Shown piece after piece: positions 15,593-24,505 of a stretch of DNA of 32,736 nt. Location of the stretch: positions 1 through 32,736 of the forward strand of contig JAKSOH010000008.1 of the NCBI GenBank assembly GCA_024405675.1, in the 5' to 3' direction. Numbering within the stretch: the first letter of the stretch is position 1; the number at the start of each line of letters is the position of its first letter. The notes below the pieces were generated by a model. The model had not been told where the DNA came from, ran no database searches, and worked only from the letters and a program-made list of their open reading frames with translations. The translations under genes and the position numbers were made by a program. This stretch comes from Victivallaceae bacterium (GTDB lineage Bacteria; Verrucomicrobiota; Lentisphaeria; Victivallales; Victivallaceae).

Positions 15593-17619
15593 TTCAAGTT
15601 CCTGAGTTTTTCAAAGATATCCTCGAAGGCCTTGTGCAGGTCCTCATCGCTTACCGGTTTTACAATGTCCTCGCCATCGCAACGGTCGACCGTAGTCCCG
15701 AGTTGAGCGAGAAACGGGGACGGCATCGCCGGTTTCGTGACGCCACGCTGCATACGCTTGCGCGCCCTAAGGAGGAAAAGCTCCTTCCTCGCCCTGGTGA
15801 CAGCCACATAGAACAAACGTTTTTCCTCGTCCATCGACCCCTCTTCGATCGCACGTTCATGTGGAAAAATGCCGGTTTCCACGGCGGCCACGAACACCAC
15901 GGGGAACTCCAGTCCCTTGGCCGCATGCACAGTGGATAAAACCACGGCGTCTCCCTCGGTTTCCGAGTCCTTGTCCTTTTGTTCGAGAAGCGAACAGCTG
16001 TCCAGATACTCCTGAAGCGTCAATCCGAAATGGGACTTCTCATATTGCGCGATTCCGTTTATGAACTCATCAACGTTCTCGCGGCGCATCTTCGCATCCT
16101 TTATGTCCTTGTATATCCGCTGCAATCCTCCGGTGTAACCGATGTCCTCAAGATACGATGCCGTCTTCGCGGCTAGATTACAGGGAGATGAAAAAGCTTC
16201 TCTAGCCCGACCGATCGCGGAGGCGAATTCCTCCGCGCCCGCGGCCGCCGTGCTTGACAGCTTCGATAGAAAACCGGAATCGAAGAAACCGGAAAGCATG
16301 CTCTTGTGATCCGCGGTCCGTCTGATTCTCAGCAAATCCGCCGTTTTGCCGCCGAGTCCGCGCGGCGGTGTCGAAAGCACCCGCAGCAAGCTCTGGTCAT
16401 CCTGCGGATTCACTATGAGGCCGAGATATGCAAGCGCGTTCTTTATTTCCTGCCGCTGGAAGAATGGCTGCCCGCCGTATACCCGATAAGGTATCCCGCA
16501 AGAGCGGAGTGTGGTTTCTATCTGACGCGATATCGCATTCGATCTGTAAAGTATCGCAAAGTCGGAATAGCGGGCTCCCGACTCATGTCGTTTTTGTTCG
16601 ATCACATCTCCGATGAACGAGGCCTCCGCCTCGCCACTGTCAAGCGTCACCACCTTCGGTATTTCGCCGAAACCCTCGGCGCTCCACAGTTTCTTCTCGT
16701 GTCTCCGGCCGCCGCCGGATCCGATTATTTCGTTGGCGACCCCTAGTATGGCGCCGGTCGAGCGATAGTTCTGCTCCAGACGTACGACCTTGGCCGCCGG
16801 ATAGCGATCAGGGAAGTCCAGGATGTTATCGATATCGGCACCGCGCCACGAATATATGCTCTGGTCGTCATCACCGACCACGCACAGATTCGGATGTTCT
16901 CCTCCAAGCATCCTAAGTATCTCGTACTGAGCATAGTTCGTATCCTGATATTCGTCTACCAGGAGATAGCGGTAGCGGGACTTATACATTTCAAGCACAT
17001 CCGGATGCTCCGAGAAAAGTCGCCAGACGAGGAGCAGCATATCGTCGAAATCCACCTGGTTCTGTTCCTCCAGCATGGCCTGGTATTCTTCGTAAATGGC
17101 CGCGCTGATCGCTTGAAAGTTCGTGCTTCCGGCATCGCGTCTGGCGGCCGCCGGAGTCATCAATCGGTTCTTCCAGTGACTGATCATGGCGAAGGCCTCC
17201 GCCGTGTGAAACCCCTCTCCGTTGCACCCCAGTCGGCCGGCCGCCTGCTTGAACGTACCGAACTGGTCGCTCTCGTCGGCGATGGTGAAACTCGGCAGAT
17301 ATCCCAGCTTCGAAATTTCGCGACGCAGGATCCGCCCGCAAAAGCTGTGGAATGTTCCAAGCGTCACATTCTTGGCCATTTCCCCGACAAGTCCGTCCAG
17401 ACGCTCGCGCATCTCGCGGGCCGCCTTGTTGGTGAATGTAAGTCCCAGAATGCTTTCTGCCGGAACACCGGTCGCCAGCATGTAGGCAATCCGATAGGTT
17501 ATGACCCTCGTCTTTCCGGTTCCGGCGCCGGCCAGCACCAGCACCGGACCATTGACGGTCGATGCGGCCTCGCCCTGGCGGTCGTTAAGCGCCGCCAGTA
17601 TTTCACTCCGGGACATCAT
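15589..17619 (-). CDS. uvrD: UvrD/PcrA/Rep-family 3'-5' DNA helicase
   Basis: 676 residues, normal for the superfamily 1A helicases that unwind DNA in nucleotide-excision and mismatch repair and clear stalled forks. Motifs in order: LNDRQGEAAST (Q motif), VLAGAGTGKTRVITYRIAYM (I), LTFTNKAAREMRERL (Ia), LLVDEYQDTNYAQYEIL (II), VVGDDDQSIYSWRGADI (III), LEQNYRSTGAIL (IV), STVHAAKGLEFPVVFV with ETGIFPHERA (V), and RLFYVAVTRARKELFL (VI). The C-terminal tail is short. Two ATG codons stand in tandem at 17619 and 17616 with a weak ribosome site. It lies 20 bases after purO and overlaps rsmB. UvrD and PcrA cannot be separated by eye. Confidence 0.93.
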   Translation of the reverse strand: MMSRSEILAALNDRQGEAASTVNGPVLVLAGAGTGKTRVITYRIAYMLATGVPAESILGLTFTNKAAREMRERLDGLVGEMAKNVTLGTFHSFCGRILRREISKLGYLPSFTIADESDQFGTFKQAAGRLGCNGEGFHTAEAFAMISHWKNRLMTPAAARRDAGSTNFQAISAAIYEEYQAMLEEQNQVDFDDMLLLVWRLFSEHPDVLEMYKSRYRYLLVDEYQDTNYAQYEILRMLGGEHPNLCVVGDDDQSIYSWRGADIDNILDFPDRYPAAKVVRLEQNYRSTGAILGVANEIIGSGGGRRHEKKLWSAEGFGEIPKVVTLDSGEAEASFIGDVIEQKRHESGARYSDFAILYRSNAISRQIETTLRSCGIPYRVYGGQPFFQRQEIKNALAYLGLIVNPQDDQSLLRVLSTPPRGLGGKTADLLRIRRTADHKSMLSGFFDSGFLSKLSSTAAAGAEEFASAIGRAREAFSSPCNLAAKTASYLEDIGYTGGLQRIYKDIKDAKMRRENVDEFINGIAQYEKSHFGLTLQEYLDSCSLLEQKDKDSETEGDAVVLSTVHAAKGLEFPVVFVAAVETGIFPHERAIEEGSMDEEKRLFYVAVTRARKELFLLRARKRMQRGVTKPAMPSPFLAQLGTTVDRCDGEDIVKPVSDEDLHKAFEDIFEKLRNLK

Positions 17620-17639
17620 TTTGTCAACGTGCCCTGTAT

Positions 17640-18284
17640 CTACTCGACTATGTCAAGTCCGAAATCGAATTTGTCGCCGTTGGCGAGCGCCGCCGCTGAG
17701 CATACCGGTTTCTCAAAGTCGGCGAACACCCCGCCGCCAATGGCGTAGGCAGCCGCGTCAGCCGCGGTCTGAGCGTCGAACGATTCATCGATGTTTGAAT
17801 CTGCCGGGCGGTTCTTTTCGTAAGTCGAAACATAATAGGCGCAACCGGGACGCAGCGAAAACTCGCGGACCAGTACCGCATCACGACGCACGATACCGAG
17901 ATATCCGACCGGACGGTCGATGCTCACCACCGCCGCGATGCGCGGCGTGTCGAGCGAATCGTGCTCGAAGTCGAGAGCAAGCAAACTGAATCCAAGGGCG
18001 TCCCTCACATTCATTCCGGAATCGATCTTCTCGGCGATGGGATCCGTGTGAGATCCGTTGGTCGCGACAGCCCAGGCCCCCTTGCCGGCGACCCTCAGGC
18101 AATTATAGCTGATGTACGGGTTCTTTGCGAGATCACCTTCGGCCCCCGGACGGGGCACGATGGCTACCATTCCGTCATGCTCCACCGCCCTGCGGTTGGG
18201 AAAACTTCGGGACGACACGCGGTACAAAGCAGTCGTTTTTCCAAGCTTGGTAAGACCGATTCCAACGATTCGTCCAATATACAT
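17640..18284 (-). CDS. purO: IMP cyclohydrolase, archaeal PurO type
   Basis: 214 residues. PurO closes FAICAR to IMP, the last step of purine synthesis. It is the enzyme first described in methanogenic archaea and unrelated to the usual bacterial PurH. Signatures shared, from memory, with Methanothermobacter PurO are MYIGRIVGIG at the start, YRVSSRSFPNRRAV, KNPYISYNCLRV, ATNGSHTDPIAEKIDSGMN, ALGFSLLALDFEHD, DTPRIAAVV and YYVSTYEKNRPAD. The length matches. The start is ATG with GGAGGAGAGAAG upstream. It lies 52 bases after the hemolysin III gene and 20 before the helicase. No other purine gene is in the window. PurO implies either replacement of the PurH cyclohydrolase half or redundancy. Confidence 0.93.
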   Translation of the reverse strand: MYIGRIVGIGLTKLGKTTALYRVSSRSFPNRRAVEHDGMVAIVPRPGAEGDLAKNPYISYNCLRVAGKGAWAVATNGSHTDPIAEKIDSGMNVRDALGFSLLALDFEHDSLDTPRIAAVVSIDRPVGYLGIVRRDAVLVREFSLRPGCAYYVSTYEKNRPADSNIDESFDAQTAADAAAYAIGGGVFADFEKPVCSAAALANGDKFDFGLDIVE

Positions 18285-18336
18285 CTTCTCTCCTCCATGG
18301 TTTGTTGGTTTGTTTTACTCATCATCCGGGACGCGG

Positions 18337-18984
18337 CTACGCCGGTCCCATGGCTATCACCGATGCGAACTGCAGCGCCGCCGCTAGCATGACCACCACG
18401 TGCCACGCAGCATGGGCGAACGGCACCCTCAACAGGTATATAGGCACACCGAGCGTATATGCCGCGCCGCCGGCTATCAGCAATGCGAACGACGGAGACG
18501 GCAGCTGTTCGTACATTCTACCCAGCACGGCGAGACTGCACCAGCCGCAGACAAGATAGAGCACGACGTCTATCCAGTGGTATTTTTGCGAAAGCAGGAA
18601 TTTGCACACCGTTCCCGCTGCCGCACATATCCACAATCCGGCGAGCAACCATCCGCAAAGTCCACCACGCAGCGGGCCGAGAAAAACCGGTGTGTGGGTT
18701 CCTGCGATGAGAAAGTATATCATCGAGTGGTCTAGCTTGCGCAGCGTCCTGCGCACGTCTGGATTCTTCGCCGCATGGTACGAGGCGGATGTAGAGAACA
18801 TTCCGGCGAGCGTCACGACGTAGGCGAGATACCCGATGCGCAATGCGAGATCGCCGACCGCATAGTGTTTTGCAAAGCAGATTCCGACGATGACAGCCAG
18901 CGCCGCCCCGATTGCATGAGTGGCAAAATTAACCGCGTCCTCGGCCGGCGAATAGGATTTATCCTCTCTCTGTTCTGTATTCAT
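18337..18984 (-). CDS. Hemolysin III / PAQR-family membrane protein
   Basis: 215 residues with about seven hydrophobic helices. The family-conserved polar residues sit in place: the N-terminal AEDAVNFATHAIGAALAV, then STSASYHAAKN, LDHSMIYFLIAGTHTPVFLG, and near the end VPFAHAAWHVVVML. The His, Ser and Asp residues form the zinc site of the PAQR/CREST superfamily, where hydrolase-like activity has been proposed. 'Hemolysin' reflects the Bacillus cereus founder; cytolytic function should not be assumed for this YqfA/YplQ-like protein. The start overlaps the recR stop as ATGA with GGAAGGA upstream. A 52-base gap follows before purO. Confidence 0.92.
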   Translation of the reverse strand: MNTEQREDKSYSPAEDAVNFATHAIGAALAVIVGICFAKHYAVGDLALRIGYLAYVVTLAGMFSTSASYHAAKNPDVRRTLRKLDHSMIYFLIAGTHTPVFLGPLRGGLCGWLLAGLWICAAAGTVCKFLLSQKYHWIDVVLYLVCGWCSLAVLGRMYEQLPSPSFALLIAGGAAYTLGVPIYLLRVPFAHAAWHVVVMLAAALQFASVIAMGPA

Positions 18985-19580
18985 TTGCGTCCTTCCAGCG
19001 CGGCCGCGATTGTCTGCGCATCGGCGAAAGTCAAGTTGGAACCGGCAGGCAGGCCCAGTGCCGGACGGGTCAGTTTCACATTAAGGTCCTTCAAAAGCCC
19101 TTCGAGATAAACGCAGGTAGCTCGGCTCTCGACGTCAAACCCCAGCGCAAGGATTATCTCCTTGGTTCCTGGTCGTCCTGCCTGTTCGAGCAACCCGGAG
19201 ATGTTCATGTTGGAGCCGGTCGCGTTGCTAAGTGGATCCAGCTTCCCGCCGAGCACGAAATATCTCCCGAAATATCTTCCGCTGGACTCAACGGAAAACA
19301 TCTGGGCCATCGTCTCTACCACGCAAAGCAATGATCGGTCGCGCGTTTCATCGGCGCATACCCGGCAAAGCGAGCCCGCCTCGGACAGCGAACCGCATTC
19401 CGGGCAGCGGCCGATGCGTTCGGGTATGGCCGCCAACAATTCGCCGAATCCGCGCAATTCCGCCGAATCGCGCGACATCAGGTGCATGACAATGCGTTCC
19501 GCGCCGCGCCGACCGACGCCAGGCAGTCCGCGGAAATACCCGATCAACCGTTCGATCTCGTCTGGATAGCCAGCCTTCAC
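18981..19580 (-). CDS. recR: Recombination protein RecR
   Basis: 199 residues from a GTG at 19580, chosen because it gives normal RecR length, has GGGGAT upstream and follows the ybaB stop by 16 bases; an open frame continues to 19751 only inside ybaB. RecR acts with RecF and RecO to load RecA at gaps. It shows the helix-hairpin-helix RGLPGVGRRGAERIVMHLM, a four-cysteine zinc finger (CPECGSLSEAGSLCRVC), and a Toprim domain (LLCVVETMAQMFSVESSGRY ... IILALGFDVESRATCVYLEG). The neighbour ybaB is its common partner gene, though dnaX is absent here. The stop overlaps the next start. Confidence 0.95.
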   Translation of the reverse strand: MKAGYPDEIERLIGYFRGLPGVGRRGAERIVMHLMSRDSAELRGFGELLAAIPERIGRCPECGSLSEAGSLCRVCADETRDRSLLCVVETMAQMFSVESSGRYFGRYFVLGGKLDPLSNATGSNMNISGLLEQAGRPGTKEIILALGFDVESRATCVYLEGLLKDLNVKLTRPALGLPAGSNLTFADAQTIAAALEGRK

Positions 19581-19596
19581 CGCTCGATCCCCGAAA

Positions 19597-19902
19597 CTAG
19601 ATGAAATCTGAAAGATCCACTCCGCCGGAGAGCTCCTTGAGTTTCTCCGCCTGGTCGGTGACGGCCATGCCGATAGCCATGTTCGTGGCCTCGGCGATGT
19701 CGGATTCAAGCGACCTGGGGTTGCGGTCATCCGGAAGCGCGACAGACACAATCATGTGCAGGCCGTTGACGGTCACGGTGACCAGCCCGGAACCGCTTGT
19801 AGCGGTGAATCTCTTGTCGGGAAGCTCCTTGCGGTACTCCTCCACGTTCTTCTTGATGTCCTTGATACGCCCGAACATCTTCATAGCTTCCATGAAATCC
19901 AT
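19597..19902 (-). CDS. ybaB: YbaB/EbfC-family nucleoid-associated protein
   Basis: 101 residues. YbaB/EbfC proteins are small dimeric DNA-binding proteins with a tweezer-like fold, usually encoded next to recR. The sequence has the typical MKMFGRIKDIKKNVEEYRKE coiled start, the central SGSGLVTVTVNGLHMIVSV strand region, and a helical C-terminus ending VDLSDFI. The start is ATG with AAGGAGGAGG upstream, a strong ribosome site, suggesting abundant expression. It lies between secDF and recR. Known roles are DNA bridging and possible help to recombination; nothing more specific can be read here. Confidence 0.93.
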   Translation of the reverse strand: MDFMEAMKMFGRIKDIKKNVEEYRKELPDKRFTATSGSGLVTVTVNGLHMIVSVALPDDRNPRSLESDIAEATNMAIGMAVTDQAEKLKELSGGVDLSDFI

Positions 19903-19915
19903 GCATTCCTCCTCC

Positions 19916-22492
19916 TTATTTGCGGTTCTTCTTCCGCGCGTCGATGCGACGGTGCCATGCCGTCAGAAACGGGCCGGCCACGAAAATGCTTGAGCAAGTT
20001 CCAAATATGACACCGAGCATCATAATCATGACGAAGTCGTTGATAGCCACACCGCCGCCCAGGAACAGGATAAAGACCACGATGAACGTTGTCACGCTAG
20101 TCAGCATCGTGCGGCTGAGCGTCTCGTTTACGGATCGGTTGACCAAAATCCCGAAATCATCCTCTGGCGCAAGCCTGATGTTCTCTCGGATGCGGTCGAA
20201 AATCACGACCTTGTCGTTGATGGAATATCCGATGATGGTAAGGACCGCGGCCACAACAGTGAGCGAAACCATCCGCCCCAACGCCAGGTATATACCCATC
20301 ACCACCGCCACGTCGAGCACCAGCATCAAAACACCGGTAACGGCGTAGGTGTGCTCGTAGCGAAGCGTGATGTAGATTCCAATTCCGACCAGCGACAGGG
20401 CAATAGCCCACATGGCCGCCTTTGTGAATTCCCAACCGATGAGGCCGCCTACGCTGCTCTCGATTCCCCCCTCGAACTTTGCATTCGGGAACTTGGAATT
20501 GAGCAGTTCTCCGATAACATCCTTTGGGCTGCGGCCGGCGTTGTCCGCCGTCAAATCGCCTCGAACCAGTATCTCCATCTTGCGCTCGCCATTGCCGGAA
20601 GCGATGTTGAACTTGTATGTAACTGACGGCTCGTCATATCCGGCGGCGGCCAGCACCGATTCTATCTTCTCCTTGTCAACCTGCTCAGCGTAGTTGAAAG
20701 TCACCACCGTTCCGCCGGTGAAGTCGACACCGAGCATGCCAGTTCCGCGGATGCATCCAATCGCCAGCGCGGCCGCGACCGCGATTGCCGCGACCGGTCC
20801 AGAAATCCGGTACCAGCGGATGAAGTCGTACTTCGTGTTGCGGAATATCGACAGCATTGACATTTTGGAGAATCTCGTATAATTGAAGAGAACGTCGAAT
20901 ATCAGTCTGGTTACAAAGAGCGCCGTGAACAAACTGGTGAGGATTCCGATACTCAGCGTCACGGCGAATCCCTTGACCGCGCCGGTTCCGACGTACATGA
21001 GAATGAACGAAGTGAGCAACGTAGTTATATTCGCATCGAGCACCGCCGAAAGCGCCTTGCCGTATCCGAGATCGACCGCATGGCGAAGCTTCTTTCCTGC
21101 TTCGATTTCCTCGCGTATTCGCTCGTAGACCAGGACGTTTGCATCGACCGCCATGCCGATAGTCAGAACGATGCCAGCGATTCCCGGCAACGTCAAAGTG
21201 CAGTTGAAGGCGGCCATCGCACCTAGGATGAGCACGATGTTAAGCGAAAGTGCCACTATCGCAACGAAGCCACTGGAACGATAGTAGAGTAGCATGAAAA
21301 GCGCGACGCAGAGCAACGACAATGCACCGACCCATATTCCGTTGGAGATGTTGGCCGCGCCTAATTTCGGGTCCGTGTCGAATACCGCGTTGACCTTGAT
21401 CTGGAACGGAAAGCTCCCGCTGACCAGGGCGTCCGCGATGTTCTTGGCCTCCTCCTCTGAAAAACGGCCGGTGATTTCTGCCGAGCCACCAGTGATAGCG
21501 CCGTTGATGCGGGGCGCGCAGCAAAGCTGCCCGTCGAGCACGATGGCCAGCGACCTGCCAACGTTGGCGGCGGTGACGCGACCGAAGTCCTCCGCTCCCT
21601 GCAGATTGAAGCGCAGCTGTATGCGGCGCTGACCGAACTCGTCCTTGGTCGCCACGGCGTACGTTATGTCCTTGCCCTCCATTTCCGCCTGCTTAGCCAC
21701 AAAGAACAAATGCTCCTCCGGTGCTTGTCCCTTGCGGAAATCGGTAGTCTTCATGAGCTCGTATTCAATTGGTATCTGGAACTCGTCCGGATTCATCCGG
21801 TAGGCGCGGACCATCGCATCGTTGTCCGGATGGACCAGCCGAAACTTGAGCTTCGCACTCATGCGTATGAGATCGAGCAGCTTGAGTTTCTCGTCCTTGG
21901 CCACCACCGGTGCCCGCAGTGAGACATAGCGACTGCCGGACGGCGATATTTCGGCCTCGAAAATCTTCTGGCTCTCGAGACGCTTGCGTAATATCTCGAT
22001 CGCCACGTCGCGGTAATAGTTGAACTGGTTGTCCAACCGCGCCTCCGCCTGCTCTCTGGACTCGCCCTGTTTTCCATCGGCCTTGATCTTGGCCAAAAAG
22101 TTCTCGTCCGGAACCAGTTCGAGATAGAACTCCACGCCTCCGGCAAGATCCAGTCCGAGCCTTATCGTGCCGGACGCCTTCTTCCGTATGAGACTCATGA
22201 CGTCGCGATTGTCAGTAAGTCCGGACGGATCCTCCAGCCTTTCGGAGAGAACTACGCCGTTGGCGTCGGCCGCCTGAAGCAACGCCTGCGACTGGAACAT
22301 CTGCGGGTTATTCCGCTGCAGATTCCGGGCGTCATCTACGAGCTTTTTAGCCACTTCATCGTTCTTGTCCCGAAGCAACGACATGAAAACCTCGTAATAG
22401 TCGCGTTCACGCAACGGGTACACGGCAAGGACGAACATCGCGACCACGAAAATCGCGATTATCGTCCGAAGCAATATCGGTCGCTTTTCCAT
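19916..22492 (-). CDS. secDF: Fused protein translocase subunit SecDF
   Basis: 858 residues from the ATG at 22492, four bases after the yajC stop; the longer frame to 22546 lies inside yajC. SecD and SecF, proton-driven helpers that pull proteins through SecYEG, are joined in one chain with about 12 membrane helices. The SecD half has TM1 near residues 6-25, a large periplasmic region with the P1 head (IQLRFNLQGAEDF, LAIVLDGQLCCAPRI), and GMAVDANVLVYERIREE in the membrane part. The SecF half starts around residue 555, with GVDFTGGTVVTFNYAEQVD and IGYSINDKVVIFDRIRENI, both family hallmarks. It follows yajC as in many bacteria and precedes ybaB by 13 bases. Confidence 0.95.
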   Translation of the reverse strand: MEKRPILLRTIIAIFVVAMFVLAVYPLRERDYYEVFMSLLRDKNDEVAKKLVDDARNLQRNNPQMFQSQALLQAADANGVVLSERLEDPSGLTDNRDVMSLIRKKASGTIRLGLDLAGGVEFYLELVPDENFLAKIKADGKQGESREQAEARLDNQFNYYRDVAIEILRKRLESQKIFEAEISPSGSRYVSLRAPVVAKDEKLKLLDLIRMSAKLKFRLVHPDNDAMVRAYRMNPDEFQIPIEYELMKTTDFRKGQAPEEHLFFVAKQAEMEGKDITYAVATKDEFGQRRIQLRFNLQGAEDFGRVTAANVGRSLAIVLDGQLCCAPRINGAITGGSAEITGRFSEEEAKNIADALVSGSFPFQIKVNAVFDTDPKLGAANISNGIWVGALSLLCVALFMLLYYRSSGFVAIVALSLNIVLILGAMAAFNCTLTLPGIAGIVLTIGMAVDANVLVYERIREEIEAGKKLRHAVDLGYGKALSAVLDANITTLLTSFILMYVGTGAVKGFAVTLSIGILTSLFTALFVTRLIFDVLFNYTRFSKMSMLSIFRNTKYDFIRWYRISGPVAAIAVAAALAIGCIRGTGMLGVDFTGGTVVTFNYAEQVDKEKIESVLAAAGYDEPSVTYKFNIASGNGERKMEILVRGDLTADNAGRSPKDVIGELLNSKFPNAKFEGGIESSVGGLIGWEFTKAAMWAIALSLVGIGIYITLRYEHTYAVTGVLMLVLDVAVVMGIYLALGRMVSLTVVAAVLTIIGYSINDKVVIFDRIRENIRLAPEDDFGILVNRSVNETLSRTMLTSVTTFIVVFILFLGGGVAINDFVMIMMLGVIFGTCSSIFVAGPFLTAWHRRIDARKKNRK

Positions 22493-22496
22493 GGTG

Positions 22497-22832
22497 CTAC
22501 TTCTTTGCCCCTTCGGCCGCCGGCGCCTGGCCCGGTTCGGCCACACCGTTCTTGGCGACCTTCACCACGACGGCGGGAGCGATTTCCACGCGGAAATCGT
22601 TTTCAAGCACTTCGACGATGGTTCCGTATATTCCGCTGCCAAGCATGACCGGCGTGCCCTTCACGAGCTGGTCGAGCATTTGCTGACGTTTCTGCTGCTG
22701 CTTCTTCTGCGAACGGGTCATGAAGAACATGAATACGATGAGAATGATAAAGATGGGCGCCATCTGGATCAACCCGCTCCCCACTCCCTGCTGCCCCTGC
22801 GCCGCTCCCTCTGCGATGATGAATTCCAACAT
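22497..22832 (-). CDS. yajC: YajC, Sec translocon accessory subunit
   Basis: 111 residues with one membrane helix (GLIQMAPIFIILIVFMFFMT) followed by a basic, Gln-rich stretch (RSQKKQQQKRQQMLDQLVKG) and a small domain with TPVMLGSGIYGTIVEV, the standard YajC pattern. YajC associates with SecDF at the inner membrane. The C-terminal tail is Ala/Pro-rich. The ATG has AAGGAG upstream with an 8-base spacer. It lies directly before secDF, four bases apart, supporting a yajC-secDF unit. 39 bases separate it from the upstream uxaE-like gene. Confidence 0.94.
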   Translation of the reverse strand: MLEFIIAEGAAQGQQGVGSGLIQMAPIFIILIVFMFFMTRSQKKQQQKRQQMLDQLVKGTPVMLGSGIYGTIVEVLENDFRVEIAPAVVVKVAKNGVAEPGQAPAAEGAKK

Positions 22833-22871
22833 TTTCGTTTCTCCTTATTTTCTTATGAAGACTGTCTAGTT

Positions 22872-24407
22872 TCAGTTTCTTTCACTTATGCCCAGCAACG
22901 AGACGTGGTGAACGAAATGGTTTTCCAGTGCCTCGTCGTATTCCTTCTCAAACTTCGCCATCGCCGCGAAGAAGCGTCCGCGCAGGGAACCAGTCAGTAT
23001 CGGTCCGTACGCGATATGCAACAACTGCCGCGCCTCGGGCATCTCCATGAGACAGGGGAGTTTGTCGTCCGGCAAACTCCCGACATCCGGAATGCGCGAG
23101 ATGTCGGCGGTGATGTGGTATAGTTTGAGCATAGCCTGGAAATTATCCAAGGCGCATCGATGCATGTCGCGGTAAAGTTCCGGATCGTGTCTCGCGATGA
23201 CTCCGACCGCCACCAGCCAGCTCGTTCCAGCGGTCTTGAGATGCAAATATCCCTCGGTCTCCCTACCTATCGTCGGATAGACGGCGAACTTGTCGCTTCC
23301 AGAATGCACTGACACCTTGTAGTTGCCGTACAAACGGGCGATAAGCGCATGCAAATGAAACTGCCGGTCGAATTCAGCAAGGTCGCCGATGTAGTCGACG
23401 GCTTTCTGGAATTCTCCTACGAACCGCGGCGCAATTGACGTGAAGCCGACCTTGCGGATTCTGAGTTCCCTTGCAATAAAGAGATGGTGAGAAGGCAATG
23501 TCGGAAACGTCGTCTCGTCGATCGATATCTCCAAATCGAACTCGCTGCCCCGGCGCGACTCGAGATACTCATGCACCTCGGCGGCGAAATCCAGCGCCTT
23601 GCCGTACATAATCTCGCAACGGCGAGCAGTAAGTCCGTCCAACCGAATCGAACAGCCATCATCCAGGACGAATTCCCGATCCGCGTACTCCTCAAGCACC
23701 CGCTCAGCGCGCTCGATCGGCAACTTGCCGAATTCCGCGTCAATGGCAGTTGCATCCCACTCTCCGGCAGACGCATTCATTATCTCGGAAAGATCAAGCG
23801 TTATCATCGGCATTCCGGCATCCACCGCGGTACCGATGTCGCGCAGATTCTTGAGATGGTCTCCGTCTGCGCCGTAACCTGATCGGTAGTCAGCCTCGAA
23901 CACCATGAATGTGGCGTCGTCCACAACGCCGTCAAAGGTCCGCCCGGTCATGGAAAGCTCGCGCATCGATTGCTGAGCCAGCACCGGCGCCACCTGGAAA
24001 CGCCGTATCGCACGCAAATGGCCGCGAGTGGCCAGCCCAAGGCGGTCTCCGCAACCGATTGTAGTCCGCTCGTTCCTCAGGCTGCGCGGAGCGCACCACG
24101 GAAAGCAACGGCGAAGAATCGTCGCCGTTGCATGATCGAGCTTGCAGGCGATGGCCTTTCCGCCGCCGCCTATCGCGATGTTCTCGCCTTTGAATTCGCC
24201 CGGCATGCTTGCGTTAGAACGCGACACCACCAGCAAACGCCGGCCGATTACTCCCTTGATTACCATAATCACAGCACCATCGCCATAGCGATGAACCGAA
24301 TCGGAGACTATCTCCCAGCCGTTCCCAGTGACTCCGGAAAGGCTTTTACGCACACTGTTCTCGTCACGTCCGACGACCGCCCATGCGGCGTTGGCAATGA
24401 TCTGCAT
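22872..24407 (-). CDS. uxaE: Tagaturonate/fructuronate epimerase-type protein (UxaE family)
   Basis: 511 residues, close to UxaE length. UxaE, characterised in Thermotoga, interconverts D-tagaturonate and D-fructuronate so galacturonate can enter the glucuronate route. Recognised, from memory of the family, by IGCGDRLGLATRGHLRAIR near residue 135, YRSGYGADGDHLKNLRDIG, DLEISIDETTFPTLPSHHLF, SVHSGSDKFAVYPTIGRE and HLKTAGTSWLVAVGVIARHD; conserved His, Asp and Glu could bind a metal. The substrate is an inference; a related sugar-acid epimerase is possible. It is the first gene of the 17-gene minus-strand run and diverges from an HD hydrolase. GGGGG lies 7 bases before the ATG, and a good promoter is seen at 24477-24505. 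Confidence 0.78.
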   Translation of the reverse strand: MQIIANAAWAVVGRDENSVRKSLSGVTGNGWEIVSDSVHRYGDGAVIMVIKGVIGRRLLVVSRSNASMPGEFKGENIAIGGGGKAIACKLDHATATILRRCFPWCAPRSLRNERTTIGCGDRLGLATRGHLRAIRRFQVAPVLAQQSMRELSMTGRTFDGVVDDATFMVFEADYRSGYGADGDHLKNLRDIGTAVDAGMPMITLDLSEIMNASAGEWDATAIDAEFGKLPIERAERVLEEYADREFVLDDGCSIRLDGLTARRCEIMYGKALDFAAEVHEYLESRRGSEFDLEISIDETTFPTLPSHHLFIARELRIRKVGFTSIAPRFVGEFQKAVDYIGDLAEFDRQFHLHALIARLYGNYKVSVHSGSDKFAVYPTIGRETEGYLHLKTAGTSWLVAVGVIARHDPELYRDMHRCALDNFQAMLKLYHITADISRIPDVGSLPDDKLPCLMEMPEARQLLHIAYGPILTGSLRGRFFAAMAKFEKEYDEALENHFVHHVSLLGISERN

Positions 24408-24426
24408 TCCTATACCCCCATGACAT

Positions 24427-24455
24427 TTGAATCGGCTATGGGCCGTTTATATATT
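24427..24455 (+). promoter_or_regulatory. Putative promoter for HD-domain gene
   Basis: TTGAAT (24427-24432), a 17-base spacer and TATATT (24450-24455) give an expected start near 24462 and a leader of about 38 bases. The -10 lies in an AT-rich inverted repeat (TTATATAT, 2 bases, ATATATAA; 24447-24464). It faces the minus-strand promoter at 24477-24505. Confidence 0.45.
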
Positions 24456-24476
24456 TATATATAAAAGTCACTTGGT

Positions 24477-24505
24477 AATATACAACGGCGACAAGCGGTA
24501 TGCAA
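24477..24505 (-). promoter_or_regulatory. Putative promoter for uxaE-like gene
   Basis: Minus strand TTGCAT (24505-24500), a 17-base spacer and TATATT (24482-24477). The start would be near 24470, with a 63-base leader. The -35 overlaps the start codon of the divergent HD gene. Confidence 0.45.

Noticed and set aside
18985-19751. Longer RecR start giving 256 residues
   Set aside because: The extra residues lie inside ybaB in another frame and are not RecR-like; the GTG at 19580 gives normal length.
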